Assembly: GCA_900552425.1 (NCBI GenBank)
Contig: URZR01000083.1
Coordinates: forward strand, 1-7,354
DNA length: 7,354 bases
Direction: 5' to 3'
From: an uncultured Collinsella sp.
GTDB lineage: Bacteria > Actinomycetota > Coriobacteriia > Coriobacteriales > Coriobacteriaceae
Shown: positions 1-5,186 of the stretch, piece after piece
Position numbering within the stretch: position 1 is the stretch's first letter
Layout of the letters: every line of letters starts with the position of its first letter
Notes under the pieces: generated by a model
Seen by the model: the letters and a program-made list of their open reading frames with translations, nothing else
Database searches by the model: none
Told to the model about the DNA's origin: nothing
Made by a program: the position numbers and the translations under genes

Positions 1-533
1 ACGGCACCGTAAGCGTGGCTGAGCGTGTAGCCGAGCTCGCCGCCCTCGTGGATGGAACCGGGCGTCTCGGGCGCAAAGTGGCTCGGGATGCCGCCGGGAT
101 AGGAGAACTGGCGGAAGAACTTCTGCAGGCCTGCCTCGTCATTGGTGATGTCGGGGCGAATCTCGCGGTAGGTGCCGTCGAGCAGCGACTGAGCAGTACC
201 GGCGGGGCCACCGTGACCAGGGCCCATCAAGAAGATAGCATTCTGGTTGTGGTCGGCGATCAAACGATTGACGTGACCGAACAGGAAGTTGATGCCGGGC
301 GTGGTGCCCCAGTGGCCAACCAGGCGGTGCTTAACGTCCGGACGACCGAAGTCGCGCACCTCACCGGTTTTCTCGTCGACAAAGTCGGGGCGCATTAGCG
401 GGTTAGAGCGAAGGTAGATCTGACCGACGGACAGATAGTTCGATGCGCGCCAATACAGGTCGACGCCCTCGAGCTCGGAAGCCGGAACCTCATGTCCCAG
501 TTTTTGCCACGGCGTCCCCAGTGTTTTAGCCAT
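1..533 (-). CDS. xfp: Phosphoketolase (xylulose-5-P/fructose-6-P), N-terminal 177 codons, cut by window edge
   Basis: Phosphoketolase is a thiamine-diphosphate enzyme of the cytoplasm. It splits xylulose 5-phosphate (often also fructose 6-phosphate) with phosphate into acetyl phosphate plus glyceraldehyde 3-phosphate or erythrose 4-phosphate. The reading starts MAKTLGTPWQKLG and contains several family hallmarks: SNYLSVGQIYLRSNPLM at about 31-47, LVGHWGTTPG at 71-80, GPGHGGPA at 104-111 and the signature EGGELGY at 163-169, followed by LSHAYGA at the edge. The family is about 800 residues, so roughly three quarters of the gene lies outside to the left. The ATG at 533 is preceded by GAAGGG (543-548) at normal spacing. 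The gene follows a LacI-type regulator in the same direction, with its own promoter and two palindromes in the gap, so it is probably regulated by that protein. The identification is secure. Substrate preference between the C5 and C6 sugar cannot be read from this part. Confidence 0.96.
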   Translation of the reverse strand, partial: MAKTLGTPWQKLGHEVPASELEGVDLYWRASNYLSVGQIYLRSNPLMRPDFVDEKTGEVRDFGRPDVKHRLVGHWGTTPGINFLFGHVNRLIADHNQNAIFLMGPGHGGPAGTAQSLLDGTYREIRPDITNDEAGLQKFFRQFSYPGGIPSHFAPETPGSIHEGGELGYTLSHAYGA

Positions 534-591
534 TGTTTATGTCCCTTCGCTGTGCGGTCACCCTCCGATACGGCAACCTTTCGTTGGGACT

Positions 592-620
592 AGTATATTT
601 GCTAAAACGTTTTATCATGG
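592..620 (-). promoter_or_regulatory. Predicted xfp promoter
   Basis: On the minus strand a TATACT -10 box lies at 592-597, about 60 bp before the xfp start. Seventeen bases upstream, where the -35 should be, there is no good match to TTGACA (CCATGA). The promoter is therefore either weak or helped by an activator. A CG-centred palindrome fills the spacer between the two boxes, a typical place for a repressor to block RNA polymerase. Confidence 0.45.
600..617. promoter_or_regulatory. LacI-family operator 1 before xfp
   Basis: The core TAAAACGTTTTA (603-614) is a perfect 12-bp palindrome centred on CG. It extends to 600-617 (TGC...TCA arms) with one mismatched pair (602/615). CG-centred palindromes of this kind are the classical binding sites of LacI/GalR proteins, whose hinge helix inserts a leucine at the central CpG step. 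It sits in the spacer of the predicted xfp promoter, immediately downstream of a LacI-family gene. Binding by that protein is inferred. Confidence 0.7.
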
Positions 621-640
621 TGAAAAAACGTTTTATCACC
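619..640. promoter_or_regulatory. LacI-family operator 2 before xfp
   Basis: A 22-bp palindrome with arms GGTGA...TCACC around AAAACGTTTT has only one mismatched pair (624/635). Its centre (629/630) is 21 bp from that of the first operator, two helical turns, so two dimers would sit on the same DNA face. It lies just upstream of the expected -35 position of the xfp promoter. Confidence 0.7.
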
Positions 641-737
641 CTTATCAATCCCATCGATTAGCAAAACGCGACATTCACCTGCGGCGTTGATTGTCACAGG
701 TGCTCCACATTCGGTCTCTGCAAATTGATAAACGTGT

Positions 738-1766
738 TTAGTTGTGTTTAGTAAGTTCGAGCACGCTGTCCTTAACGATAAGTTCCGGCTCCAGAACGAC
801 CTCTTCGGCACGCCTGCCGCCCCTACCGGCAAGACGCTTGGACATGCAGCCAAAAGCATGCTCCGCAAGGACACCAGGGTCCTGCTCAATCGCGGTCAGT
901 GCCGGCTCAAAGAGAACATCGGCCGCCGAGTTGTCATAGCTCACCACCGAGATATCGCCCGGGATGCTCTTCCCCATCTCGTGCAAGCGCTTGAGCAAAC
1001 CGAGGGCAATGTTATCCGAGCTTGCGAACACGGCAGTGGCGTCAGTTGCGAGCACTGCCTCCGAGGCCTCGTATGCGCTCGGAATGTAGTACTCGCTCTC
1101 AAACTCCAAACGCGCGTCGATCGGCAGGCCAACCTCACGCAGCGCGCGCTCATAGCCGGCAAGTCGCTTGCGACCCGTATTGGAACGGCGGGCATTAACC
1201 AGGCAGGCGATGCGACGGTGGCCTTGCTCAATCAGATAGCGGGTGGCCATGTAGCCACCCATCTCGTGGTCGAACATCACCTTGTCGCACTCGAGCCCCT
1301 CAATGGCACGGTCGACCATTACCGCCGGGATGGGCAGATGGCTGACTTCTTCGCGCAGGGCGCGGTCGTCGGAGAACTCGTCACCCACCACCAGAAAGAC
1401 GCCATCAACGCCGCGCGTCACCAGCTGGCGCAGCAGCTCCAGATCGTCATCGGCGCTTCCGCCCGAGCTGGTAATGAAGAGCGCATAGCCGTCCTCGCGG
1501 CAGCGCTTTTCCAGGCTACCGGCGAGCGAGGCAAAAAAGCGGCTCTCGATGTTAGGGACGATAAGGCCCAGCGTGCGCGACTCGCGCATGACCAGGCTGC
1601 GCGCAATCTGGTTGGGAACATAGTGGTTGCGCGCCGCGACCTCTTTGATGAGCTTGCGGTTTTCTTCCGAGATGCGACAGGGCCGATTATTGAGAACAAG
1701 CGAGACCGACGAGGGGGAAAGCCCCACCTCCTGGGCAATCTGCTTGAGGGTGACTTTGTTGGCCAT
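738..1766 (-). CDS. LacI/GalR-family transcriptional regulator
   Basis: This is a cytoplasmic sugar-responsive DNA-binding regulator of 342 residues, the usual family length. The N-terminal helix-turn-helix is VTLKQIAQEVGLSPSSVSLV (5-24), followed by LNNRPCRISEENR and the hinge helix PNQIARSLV (51-59). From about 65 (TLGLIVPNIESRFFA) a periplasmic-binding-protein-like effector domain follows. It shows the usual segments: MVDRAIEG, the GRKRLAGYERAL stretch, ASSDNIALGLLKRLHEMG and SVVSYDN. The ATG at 1766 has GGAAGGAG four bases upstream, which fixes the start. The gene precedes xfp in the same direction, and the gap holds two CG-centred palindromes that suit this family, so xfp is the likely target. 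The ligand cannot be told from sequence; a carbohydrate or sugar phosphate is the family norm. A 10-bp tandem duplication (GTGTTTAGT twice, 734-752) overlaps the stop codon. Confidence 0.93.
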   Translation of the reverse strand: MANKVTLKQIAQEVGLSPSSVSLVLNNRPCRISEENRKLIKEVAARNHYVPNQIARSLVMRESRTLGLIVPNIESRFFASLAGSLEKRCREDGYALFITSSGGSADDDLELLRQLVTRGVDGVFLVVGDEFSDDRALREEVSHLPIPAVMVDRAIEGLECDKVMFDHEMGGYMATRYLIEQGHRRIACLVNARRSNTGRKRLAGYERALREVGLPIDARLEFESEYYIPSAYEASEAVLATDATAVFASSDNIALGLLKRLHEMGKSIPGDISVVSYDNSAADVLFEPALTAIEQDPGVLAEHAFGCMSKRLAGRGGRRAEEVVLEPELIVKDSVLELTKHN

Positions 1767-1801
1767 CTCGCTCCTTCCGGGTTTACGCGCAATCTCTTGA
1801 A

Positions 1802-1835
1802 AGTATAGCGACTACCCCTCTACCTCGGTGATAAA
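1802..1835 (-). promoter_or_regulatory. Predicted lacI-type regulator promoter with operator-like half-site
   Basis: A minus-strand TATACT -10 box at 1802-1807 lies about 35 bp before the regulator's start codon; the -35 match is poor. About 20 bp upstream, GGTGATAAA (1827-1835) repeats nine bases of one arm of xfp operator 2 (read on the minus strand), but the second arm is degenerate. This may be a weak autoregulatory site. Both parts are pattern matches only. Confidence 0.3.
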
Positions 1836-1900
1836 CACTTTACCAATCCGGTGGACGGCTGTTTTATCGCCGCCAGCGCACCAAATCCGTCCGGGTGGGG

Positions 1901-1906
1901 TATATT
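1901..1906 (+). promoter_or_regulatory. Possible murB -10 box
   Basis: TATATT at 1901-1906 would place the transcript start near 1913, about 37 bases before the chosen murB ATG. No convincing -35 lies 17 bases upstream. A perfect 10-bp palindrome, CAATCGATTG (1908-1917), overlaps the expected start of transcription. If the promoter is real, an in-frame ATG at 1851 could not be the translation start. Confidence 0.35.
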
Positions 1907-1949
1907 GCAATCGATTGATGACAACGACCACCAAAAGGCGGATATTCGT

Positions 1950-2912
1950 ATGCACGAGAACGACTTTTTTAACGAGGACCTGCTCTGCGCGCTCGCCGGT
2001 GTCGCCGGCGAGGACAACGTGCTGATGAGCGAGCCCATGCGCGAGCACACCACGTTTAAGATCGGCGGCCCGGCCGATGTCTTTGTTACGCCCGACACCG
2101 AGCAGGGCCTCGTCGCCACGCTCGATACCTGCTATCGCTGCGACCTGCCACTCACCATCGTGGGCAACGGCTCCGACTTGCTCGTCGGCGACCAGGGCAT
2201 CCGCGGCGTCGTCGTAGCACTGGGCGAAGGTCTCTCCGACATTACGGTCAACGGCACGCACGTCACGGCGGCAGCCGGTGCCTTGCTTTCCGATGTCGCC
2301 GCGGCGGCAGCCGAGGCCGGTCTCACCGGCATGGAGCCCATCTCGGGCATTCCCGGATCGGTCGGCGGCGCCTGCTACATGAACGCCGGAGCATACGGCG
2401 CCTGCATGGCCGATGTGCTGGGGTCCGTGCGCGTCTACAAACCTGCTCGCCAGCTCGACGACGGCACCCGCGGCAGCGGCAACATCATCGAGTTCGATGT
2501 CGACGAACTCAACCTGGGCTATCGCAAGAGCCGCATCGCCGACGACGGCTTTACCGTGCTTTCGGCCACCTTCAATCTCGCCCCGGGCAACGCCGCGATG
2601 ATTAAGGCCGACATGGACGACTACCGCCAGCGCCGCGAGGACAAGCAGCCGCTCGACATGCCGAGTGCTGGCTCCACTTTCAAGCGCCCCGAGGGTTACT
2701 TTGCCGGCAAACTCATCATGGATGCCGGCCTGCGAGGACACGCCGTTGGCGGCGCGCAGGTGAGCGAGAAGCACTGCGGCTTCATCGTCAACGCCGACCA
2801 CGCCACCGCCGCCGATGTCGACGAACTCATCCGCCACATCCAAACAACCGTCAAAGACCAATTCAACGTAGACCTAGAACCCGAAGTCCACCGAGTCGGC
2901 GAATTTTTATAG
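1950..2912 (+). CDS. murB: UDP-N-acetylenolpyruvoylglucosamine reductase (MurB)
   Basis: MurB is a cytoplasmic FAD enzyme. It uses NADPH to reduce UDP-GlcNAc-enolpyruvate to UDP-MurNAc, the second committed step of peptidoglycan synthesis. The 320-residue product has the family landmarks in order: EHTTFKIGGPADVF (32-45) and VGNGSDLLVGDQGIRG (71-86) in the FAD domain, EPISGIPGSVGGACYMNAGAYG (starting near 129), GYRKSR (190-195), the catalytic serine in SAGSTFKRP (Ser242), and the catalytic glutamate in LEPEVHRVG (Glu312). I chose the ATG at 1950, preceded by a modest AGGCGG. An in-frame ATG at 1851 adds 33 residues without family character and lies upstream of the probable promoter. The last 24 codons (from 2841) use A-ending codons (CAA, ACA, GTA, CTA, CGA, TTA) that are uncommon earlier in the gene. 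The stretch around Glu312 is duplicated at 3568, so this 3' end may have come from an integrated element. Confidence 0.95.
   Translation: MHENDFFNEDLLCALAGVAGEDNVLMSEPMREHTTFKIGGPADVFVTPDTEQGLVATLDTCYRCDLPLTIVGNGSDLLVGDQGIRGVVVALGEGLSDITVNGTHVTAAAGALLSDVAAAAAEAGLTGMEPISGIPGSVGGACYMNAGAYGACMADVLGSVRVYKPARQLDDGTRGSGNIIEFDVDELNLGYRKSRIADDGFTVLSATFNLAPGNAAMIKADMDDYRQRREDKQPLDMPSAGSTFKRPEGYFAGKLIMDAGLRGHAVGGAQVSEKHCGFIVNADHATAADVDELIRHIQTTVKDQFNVDLEPEVHRVGEFL
2881..2898 (+). repeat. Left copy of 18-bp direct repeat (attachment-site-like), inside murB
   Basis: CCGAAGTCCACCGAGTCG encodes most of the MurB motif PEVHRVG, including the catalytic Glu312 codon at 2883-2885. Its partner at 3568-3585 differs only at the twelfth base. 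Confidence 0.7.
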
Positions 2913-2939
2913 CCTGCCCACCGCGATCCACTTTAATTA

Positions 2940-2977
2940 ATAACGGGACAAGTGATCTAGCTCACTTGTCCCGTTAT
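2940..2977. terminator. Two-way terminator between murB and the convergent small gene
   Basis: There is a perfect 16-bp stem (arms 2940-2955 and 2962-2977, AACGGGACAAGTGA and its complement) with a six-base loop TCTAGC. It is flanked by AT-rich DNA on both sides (CATTTATTT to the right, TTTAATTAA to the left). It starts 27 bp after the murB stop and ends three bp before the stop of the opposing gene, so it can serve both. The T-tracts are broken, which lowers certainty on efficiency but not on the structure. Confidence 0.8.
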
Positions 2978-2980
2978 CAT

Positions 2981-3346
2981 TTATTTGCGAAGAACATCGG
3001 CTAGCCGCAGGATTGAAATCATCGACCGATAAGTGAGTTCCACTTTTTCGCCCGCAAGCAGTCGTTTCGAGCCAATCTCATCTAGCCCCACAAGCTGAGA
3101 AAACAGCGGGCTGCTCATCGTGCCCTCGTCAATTGATTCCCTTATGGTCTTCAAAACGTCCGTATCATGAAGCGACGCCGAGCTATAGGGGGCAACACGA
3201 GCGGAACTCTCAATTAACGACGAAACAAAAGGATGGAGATGCTTTGGACATAGTCCATCAAACACCACATCCCCATTGTCATCCGAGCCGACTAGTCGCC
3301 AACTATAATGATCGACCCAGTCGTCTCCGTCATATATGGTGTCCAT
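2981..3346 (-). CDS. Hypothetical protein with possible C-terminal helix-turn-helix
   Basis: I do not recognise this 121-residue protein. The N-terminal part (MDTIYDGDDWVDHYSWRLVG...) is acidic and aromatic-rich and includes CPKHLHPF at 33-40. The C-terminal 45 residues (SPLFSQLVGLDEIGSKRLLA, then a helix ending ILRLADVLRK) have the spacing of a Cro/CI-type helix-turn-helix, which would make it a DNA-binding or antitoxin-like protein; that is a pattern-based guess. The ATG at 3346 is preceded by GGGAAG at six bases. A TTG two codons earlier is open but too close to that ribosome site, and a stop lies further upstream. There is no signal peptide or membrane segment. The gene stands alone in AT-richer DNA between the duplicated murB ends and looks like cargo of that element. 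Confidence 0.65.
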   Translation of the reverse strand: MDTIYDGDDWVDHYSWRLVGSDDNGDVVFDGLCPKHLHPFVSSLIESSARVAPYSSASLHDTDVLKTIRESIDEGTMSSPLFSQLVGLDEIGSKRLLAGEKVELTYRSMISILRLADVLRK

Positions 3347-3402
3347 GAGCAACTTCCCGTCTAGAGAGACCTATTTGGACATCGGGGCGCAAGACCGCAA
3401 TC

Positions 3403-3432
3403 CATATAGGACCCGCAGCAGCTCCAACCCAA
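3403..3432 (-). promoter_or_regulatory. Predicted promoter of the small hypothetical gene
   Basis: On the minus strand TTGGGT (3427-3432) and TATATG (3403-3408) are 18 bp apart, a fair match to a housekeeping promoter. They would give a leader of about 50 bases before the ATG at 3346. Beyond it, 3433-3535 contains no gene; a short palindrome CAATT-GTA-AATTG (3445-3457) is the only structure I see there. Confidence 0.35.
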
Positions 3433-3535
3433 CGCACCGCTCGACAATTGTAAATTGCGGCTATTTTAAATCTACATGATCAGTTCGAGTTCGCAACAAG
3501 GCGATTATTGCAGCTAGGTTATATTTCATTTTTCT

Positions 3536-3567
3536 TTTTGGTGAACCATCGGTTCCAAATACCAAAA
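3536..3567. repeat. Inverted repeat abutting the right direct-repeat copy
   Basis: Outer arms TTTTGGT (3536-3542) and ACCAAAA (3561-3567) enclose a small hairpin GAACC-ATC-GGTTC (3543-3555), with five unpaired bases between. Together they form a 12-bp stem with one bulge. It ends exactly where the right copy of the 18-bp repeat begins, as would suit a recombinase or accessory-protein binding arm. It could also be a hairpin of no function. Confidence 0.4.
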
Positions 3568-3585
3568 CCGAAGTCCACGGAGTCG
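3568..3585 (+). repeat. Right copy of 18-bp direct repeat (attachment-site-like)
   Basis: CCGAAGTCCACGGAGTCG matches the murB-internal copy at 17 of 18 positions; the single change turns the Arg codon CGA into Gly GGA. Confidence 0.7.
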
Positions 3586-3599
3586 ATAAATTCATTTAA
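3570..3599 (+). pseudogene. Displaced 3' end of murB (remnant)
   Basis: In the murB frame this reads EVHGVDKFI and then TAA, against EVHRVGEFL and TAG at the real gene end: five of nine residues are identical, Leu/Ile is conservative, and the number of codons to the stop is the same. Nucleotide identity drops after 3585 in a pattern that still keeps the codons aligned, as expected of a diverged homologous tail. It has no start codon and is not expected to be translated. The likely reading is the original gene end, cut off by insertion, or an end carried in by the element. Confidence 0.55.
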
Positions 3600-3621
3600 A
3601 AAAGGCCCCGAAAGGGGCCTT
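3588..3621 (-). terminator. Intrinsic terminator downstream of dpaL
   Basis: Read on the minus strand, an 8-bp stem AAGGCCCC/GGGGCCTT (3602-3609 and 3614-3621) with a TTTC loop is followed by a run of six T (3598-3603, overlapping the base of the stem) and further AT-rich sequence. This is a textbook rho-independent terminator for transcription from the right, where dpaL ends about 190 bp away. In the plus direction no T-run follows. Confidence 0.85.
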
Positions 3622-3715
3622 CGCCATATTTATTCAGACAACCAGTCCGGTGTGTGACGCATTGGATCCGAGAGGTCCGTGGCTGCCCGGAAGGCATTAG
3701 GTTGATCGCGAGTTC

Positions 3716-3753
3716 CGCACGAGCCGGAGAGCACTTAATGTGCTCTCCGTGCG
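3716..3753. other. Stable hairpin in the dpaL 3' untranslated region
   Basis: Arms CGCACG (3716-3721) plus GAGAGCAC (3727-3734) pair with GTGCTCTC (3740-3747) plus CGTGCG (3748-3753). This gives 14 pairs with one five-base bulge and a five-base loop. No T-run follows on either strand, so it is not a simple terminator. Neighbouring short complementary words (AGGACT...AGTCCT, GTCCG...CGGAC, roughly 3757-3805) suggest the transcript tail from 3622 to 3813 folds extensively. It could protect the dpaL mRNA end or be a small structured RNA or dispersed repeat; I cannot choose between these. Confidence 0.5.
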
Positions 3754-3813
3754 AGCAGGACTGTCCGAGCAGGGAGTAAAGTCCTCCGGCTGCCTCCGGA
3801 CAGGTCAGACCCG

Positions 3814-5028
3814 CTAGCAAGTCGGGTACTCGCCCTCCCAGACGATGCGACGGTACTGATCCGGATCGGTGTCGCCCTCGGTGGAGAAGCAGAGCACGGA
3901 GCTCGTCTTGTCCAGGCCGATGAGCTCCTTGAGCTCGGCGTACTCGGGATCGAGCATAAGGGTCTCGACCAGACCGGTGGTCACGGCGCCGGACTCGCCG
4001 GAGATAACGCGCGGGTCGCCCTTCTCGGGAGCGCCCAGGGTGCGCATGCCGCGAGCGGTGACCCAGTCGGGGCAGGACACGAAGGCGGTGGTGTGGTTGC
4101 GCAGGATATCCCAGCCCAGAATGTTGGGCTCGCCGCAGCACAGGCCGGCCATGATGGAGGGCATGTCGCCGTCCACGATGCGCGGGTCGCCGTCGCCGGC
4201 GGCAGCGCCCTTGTACAGGCAGGCGGCAGGCGCGCACTCAACCACGACGAAGGTGGGCGGGTTATCGGGATACAGGTTGGTGAAGTAGCCCACCACGGCG
4301 CCCGCAAGCGAGCCGACGCCGGCCTGCACGAACACATGGGTGGGACGGTTGATGGCGGCCTCGCGGAGCTGCTCCGCGGCCTCGGACGCCATGGTGCCGT
4401 AGCCCTCCATGATCCAGGACGGGATCTTCTCGTAGCCCTCCCAGGCGGTGTCCTGAACGATGACGCCGCGCTCGCAGGCATCGGCCTCGGCGGCGGCCAT
4501 GCGCACGCACTCGTCGTAGTTGACCTCTTCGATGGTCACCGTGGCGCCCTCGGCGGCGATGTTATCAAAGCGGGGCTTGGTGGAACCCTTGGGCATGTGC
4601 ACGACGGCCTTCTGGCCCAGCTTGTTGGCAGCCCATGCCACGCCGCGGCCATGGTTGCCGTCGGTGGCAGTAAAGAAGGTGGCCTGGCCAAAGTCCTTGG
4701 CAAGCTGATCGGAGGTCAGGTAATCGAAGGTGCACTCGGCAACGTCCTTGCCGGTCTCGTCGGCAATGTAGTTGGCCATGGCAAACGAACCGCCCAGGAC
4801 CTTAAAGGCGTTGAGGCCAAAGCGATAGCTCTCGTCCTTAACGCACAGGTTGGAAAGGCCCAGGCGCGCAGCCTGACCATCCAGGCGGGCAAGCGGAGTG
4901 ACGGTGTACTGGGGGAACGACTGGTGGAAGGCGCGGGCCTTCTTCACGTGGTCGAGGCTCATGATTCCCAAGTGCTTGTCATCGCTCTTGGGCATCGTGT
5001 TGCCCGCCCACTGGATCTTATCGGCCAT
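3814..5028 (-). CDS. dpaL: 2,3-diaminopropionate ammonia-lyase (YgeX/DpaL family)
   Basis: This is a cytoplasmic pyridoxal-phosphate enzyme of fold type II that converts 2,3-diaminopropionate to pyruvate and two ammonia; relatives also act on D-serine. The 404-residue product matches the family length. The diagnostic stretch KDESYRFGLNAFKVLGG (64-80) carries the PLP-binding lysine, Lys76. ATDGNHGRG (121-129) and VQDTAWEGYE (191-200) carry the two aspartates (Asp123, Asp193) that correspond to the catalytic acid/base residues of the E. coli enzyme. QAGVGSLAGA (235-244) is the glycine-rich phosphate-binding loop. The ATG at 5028 has AAGGAG (5037-5042) eight bases upstream. It is a single-gene unit ending in a strong terminator, and it is divergent from a YheO-type regulator with paired palindromes between, which suggests substrate-induced control. 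Threonine dehydratase and cysteine synthase relatives are excluded by the KDESYRFGLNAFK signature. Confidence 0.95.
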   Translation of the reverse strand: MADKIQWAGNTMPKSDDKHLGIMSLDHVKKARAFHQSFPQYTVTPLARLDGQAARLGLSNLCVKDESYRFGLNAFKVLGGSFAMANYIADETGKDVAECTFDYLTSDQLAKDFGQATFFTATDGNHGRGVAWAANKLGQKAVVHMPKGSTKPRFDNIAAEGATVTIEEVNYDECVRMAAAEADACERGVIVQDTAWEGYEKIPSWIMEGYGTMASEAAEQLREAAINRPTHVFVQAGVGSLAGAVVGYFTNLYPDNPPTFVVVECAPAACLYKGAAAGDGDPRIVDGDMPSIMAGLCCGEPNILGWDILRNHTTAFVSCPDWVTARGMRTLGAPEKGDPRVISGESGAVTTGLVETLMLDPEYAELKELIGLDKTSSVLCFSTEGDTDPDQYRRIVWEGEYPTC

Positions 5029-5120
5029 ACGGTGAACTCCTTAAGTTCTCTCTTGCCGGCCCCCGCATACGCGTTCCAGCCCGATCCCATTCACACGGCT
5101 GAACTTTTATGTGGATGCCA

Positions 5121-5135
5121 AACAAAAAGTTTGTT
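5121..5135. promoter_or_regulatory. Palindromic operator 1 in the dpaL/regulator intergenic region
   Basis: AACAAA-AAG-TTTGTT is a perfect six-base-arm palindrome about 93 bp before the dpaL start. On the minus strand it reads CTAACAAA-CTT-TTTGTT, so it shares the extra CT with the second copy but in the opposite orientation. It is a candidate binding site of the adjacent YheO-type regulator. Confidence 0.6.
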
Positions 5136-5171
5136 AGCACTGTTCTATCACACTTTTTGATTGGAAAACCT

Positions 5172-5186
5172 AACAAATTGTTTGTT
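5172..5186. promoter_or_regulatory. Palindromic operator 2 in the dpaL/regulator intergenic region
   Basis: AACAAA-TTG-TTTGTT, preceded by CT, repeats the first palindrome with a different spacer. The centres (5128 and 5179) are 51 bp apart, close to five helical turns, which would allow side-by-side or looped binding. The interval between them probably holds the dpaL promoter, but I see no clear -10/-35 pair. Confidence 0.6.

Larger units (their letters stand above)
2881..3585. mobile_element. Putative small integrated element or remnant in the murB 3' end
   Basis: The segment is bounded by two direct copies of an 18-bp sequence (2881-2898 and 3568-3585, 17/18 identical), 687 bp apart. The left copy lies inside the last codons of murB. 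The right copy continues in frame to a separate stop, as a displaced gene end would. The interior is visibly more AT-rich than its surroundings and holds a two-way terminator, one minus-strand hypothetical gene and an inverted repeat abutting the right copy. This matches the footprint of integrase-mediated insertion into a gene's 3' end, where the element supplies a replacement tail. No integrase, transposase or excisionase gene is present, so it would be a deletion remnant or a non-autonomous unit. The alternative is a plain duplication of the murB end by recombination. Confidence 0.5.

Noticed and set aside
676..702. CACCTG/CAGGTG inverted repeat as a terminator of the LacI-family gene
   Set aside because: It has only six pairs around a 15-base loop and no T-run directly after it on the minus strand.
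744..1808. Long plus-strand open frame opposite the LacI-family gene
   Set aside because: It is antisense to a clear family member, has no sensible domain or ribosome site, and is a by-product of GC-rich codon use.
1851..1949. N-terminal extension of murB from an earlier in-frame ATG
   Set aside because: It contains the probable -10 box, lacks MurB-like sequence, and the ATG at 1950 gives the family's usual length.
1812..2861. Long minus-strand open frame opposite murB
   Set aside because: MurB motifs are complete on the plus strand; the antisense frame is Gly/Ala/Val/Asp-rich with no recognisable fold.
3596..4237. Minus-strand frame overlapping the dpaL 3' end and its terminator
   Set aside because: It is Arg/His-rich and out of frame with dpaL, and it reads through an intrinsic terminator; the upstream part is a plain frame shadow.
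4093..5160. Long plus-strand open frame opposite dpaL
   Set aside because: It is antisense to a complete PLP enzyme with intact active-site motifs, and its composition is typical of a shadow frame.
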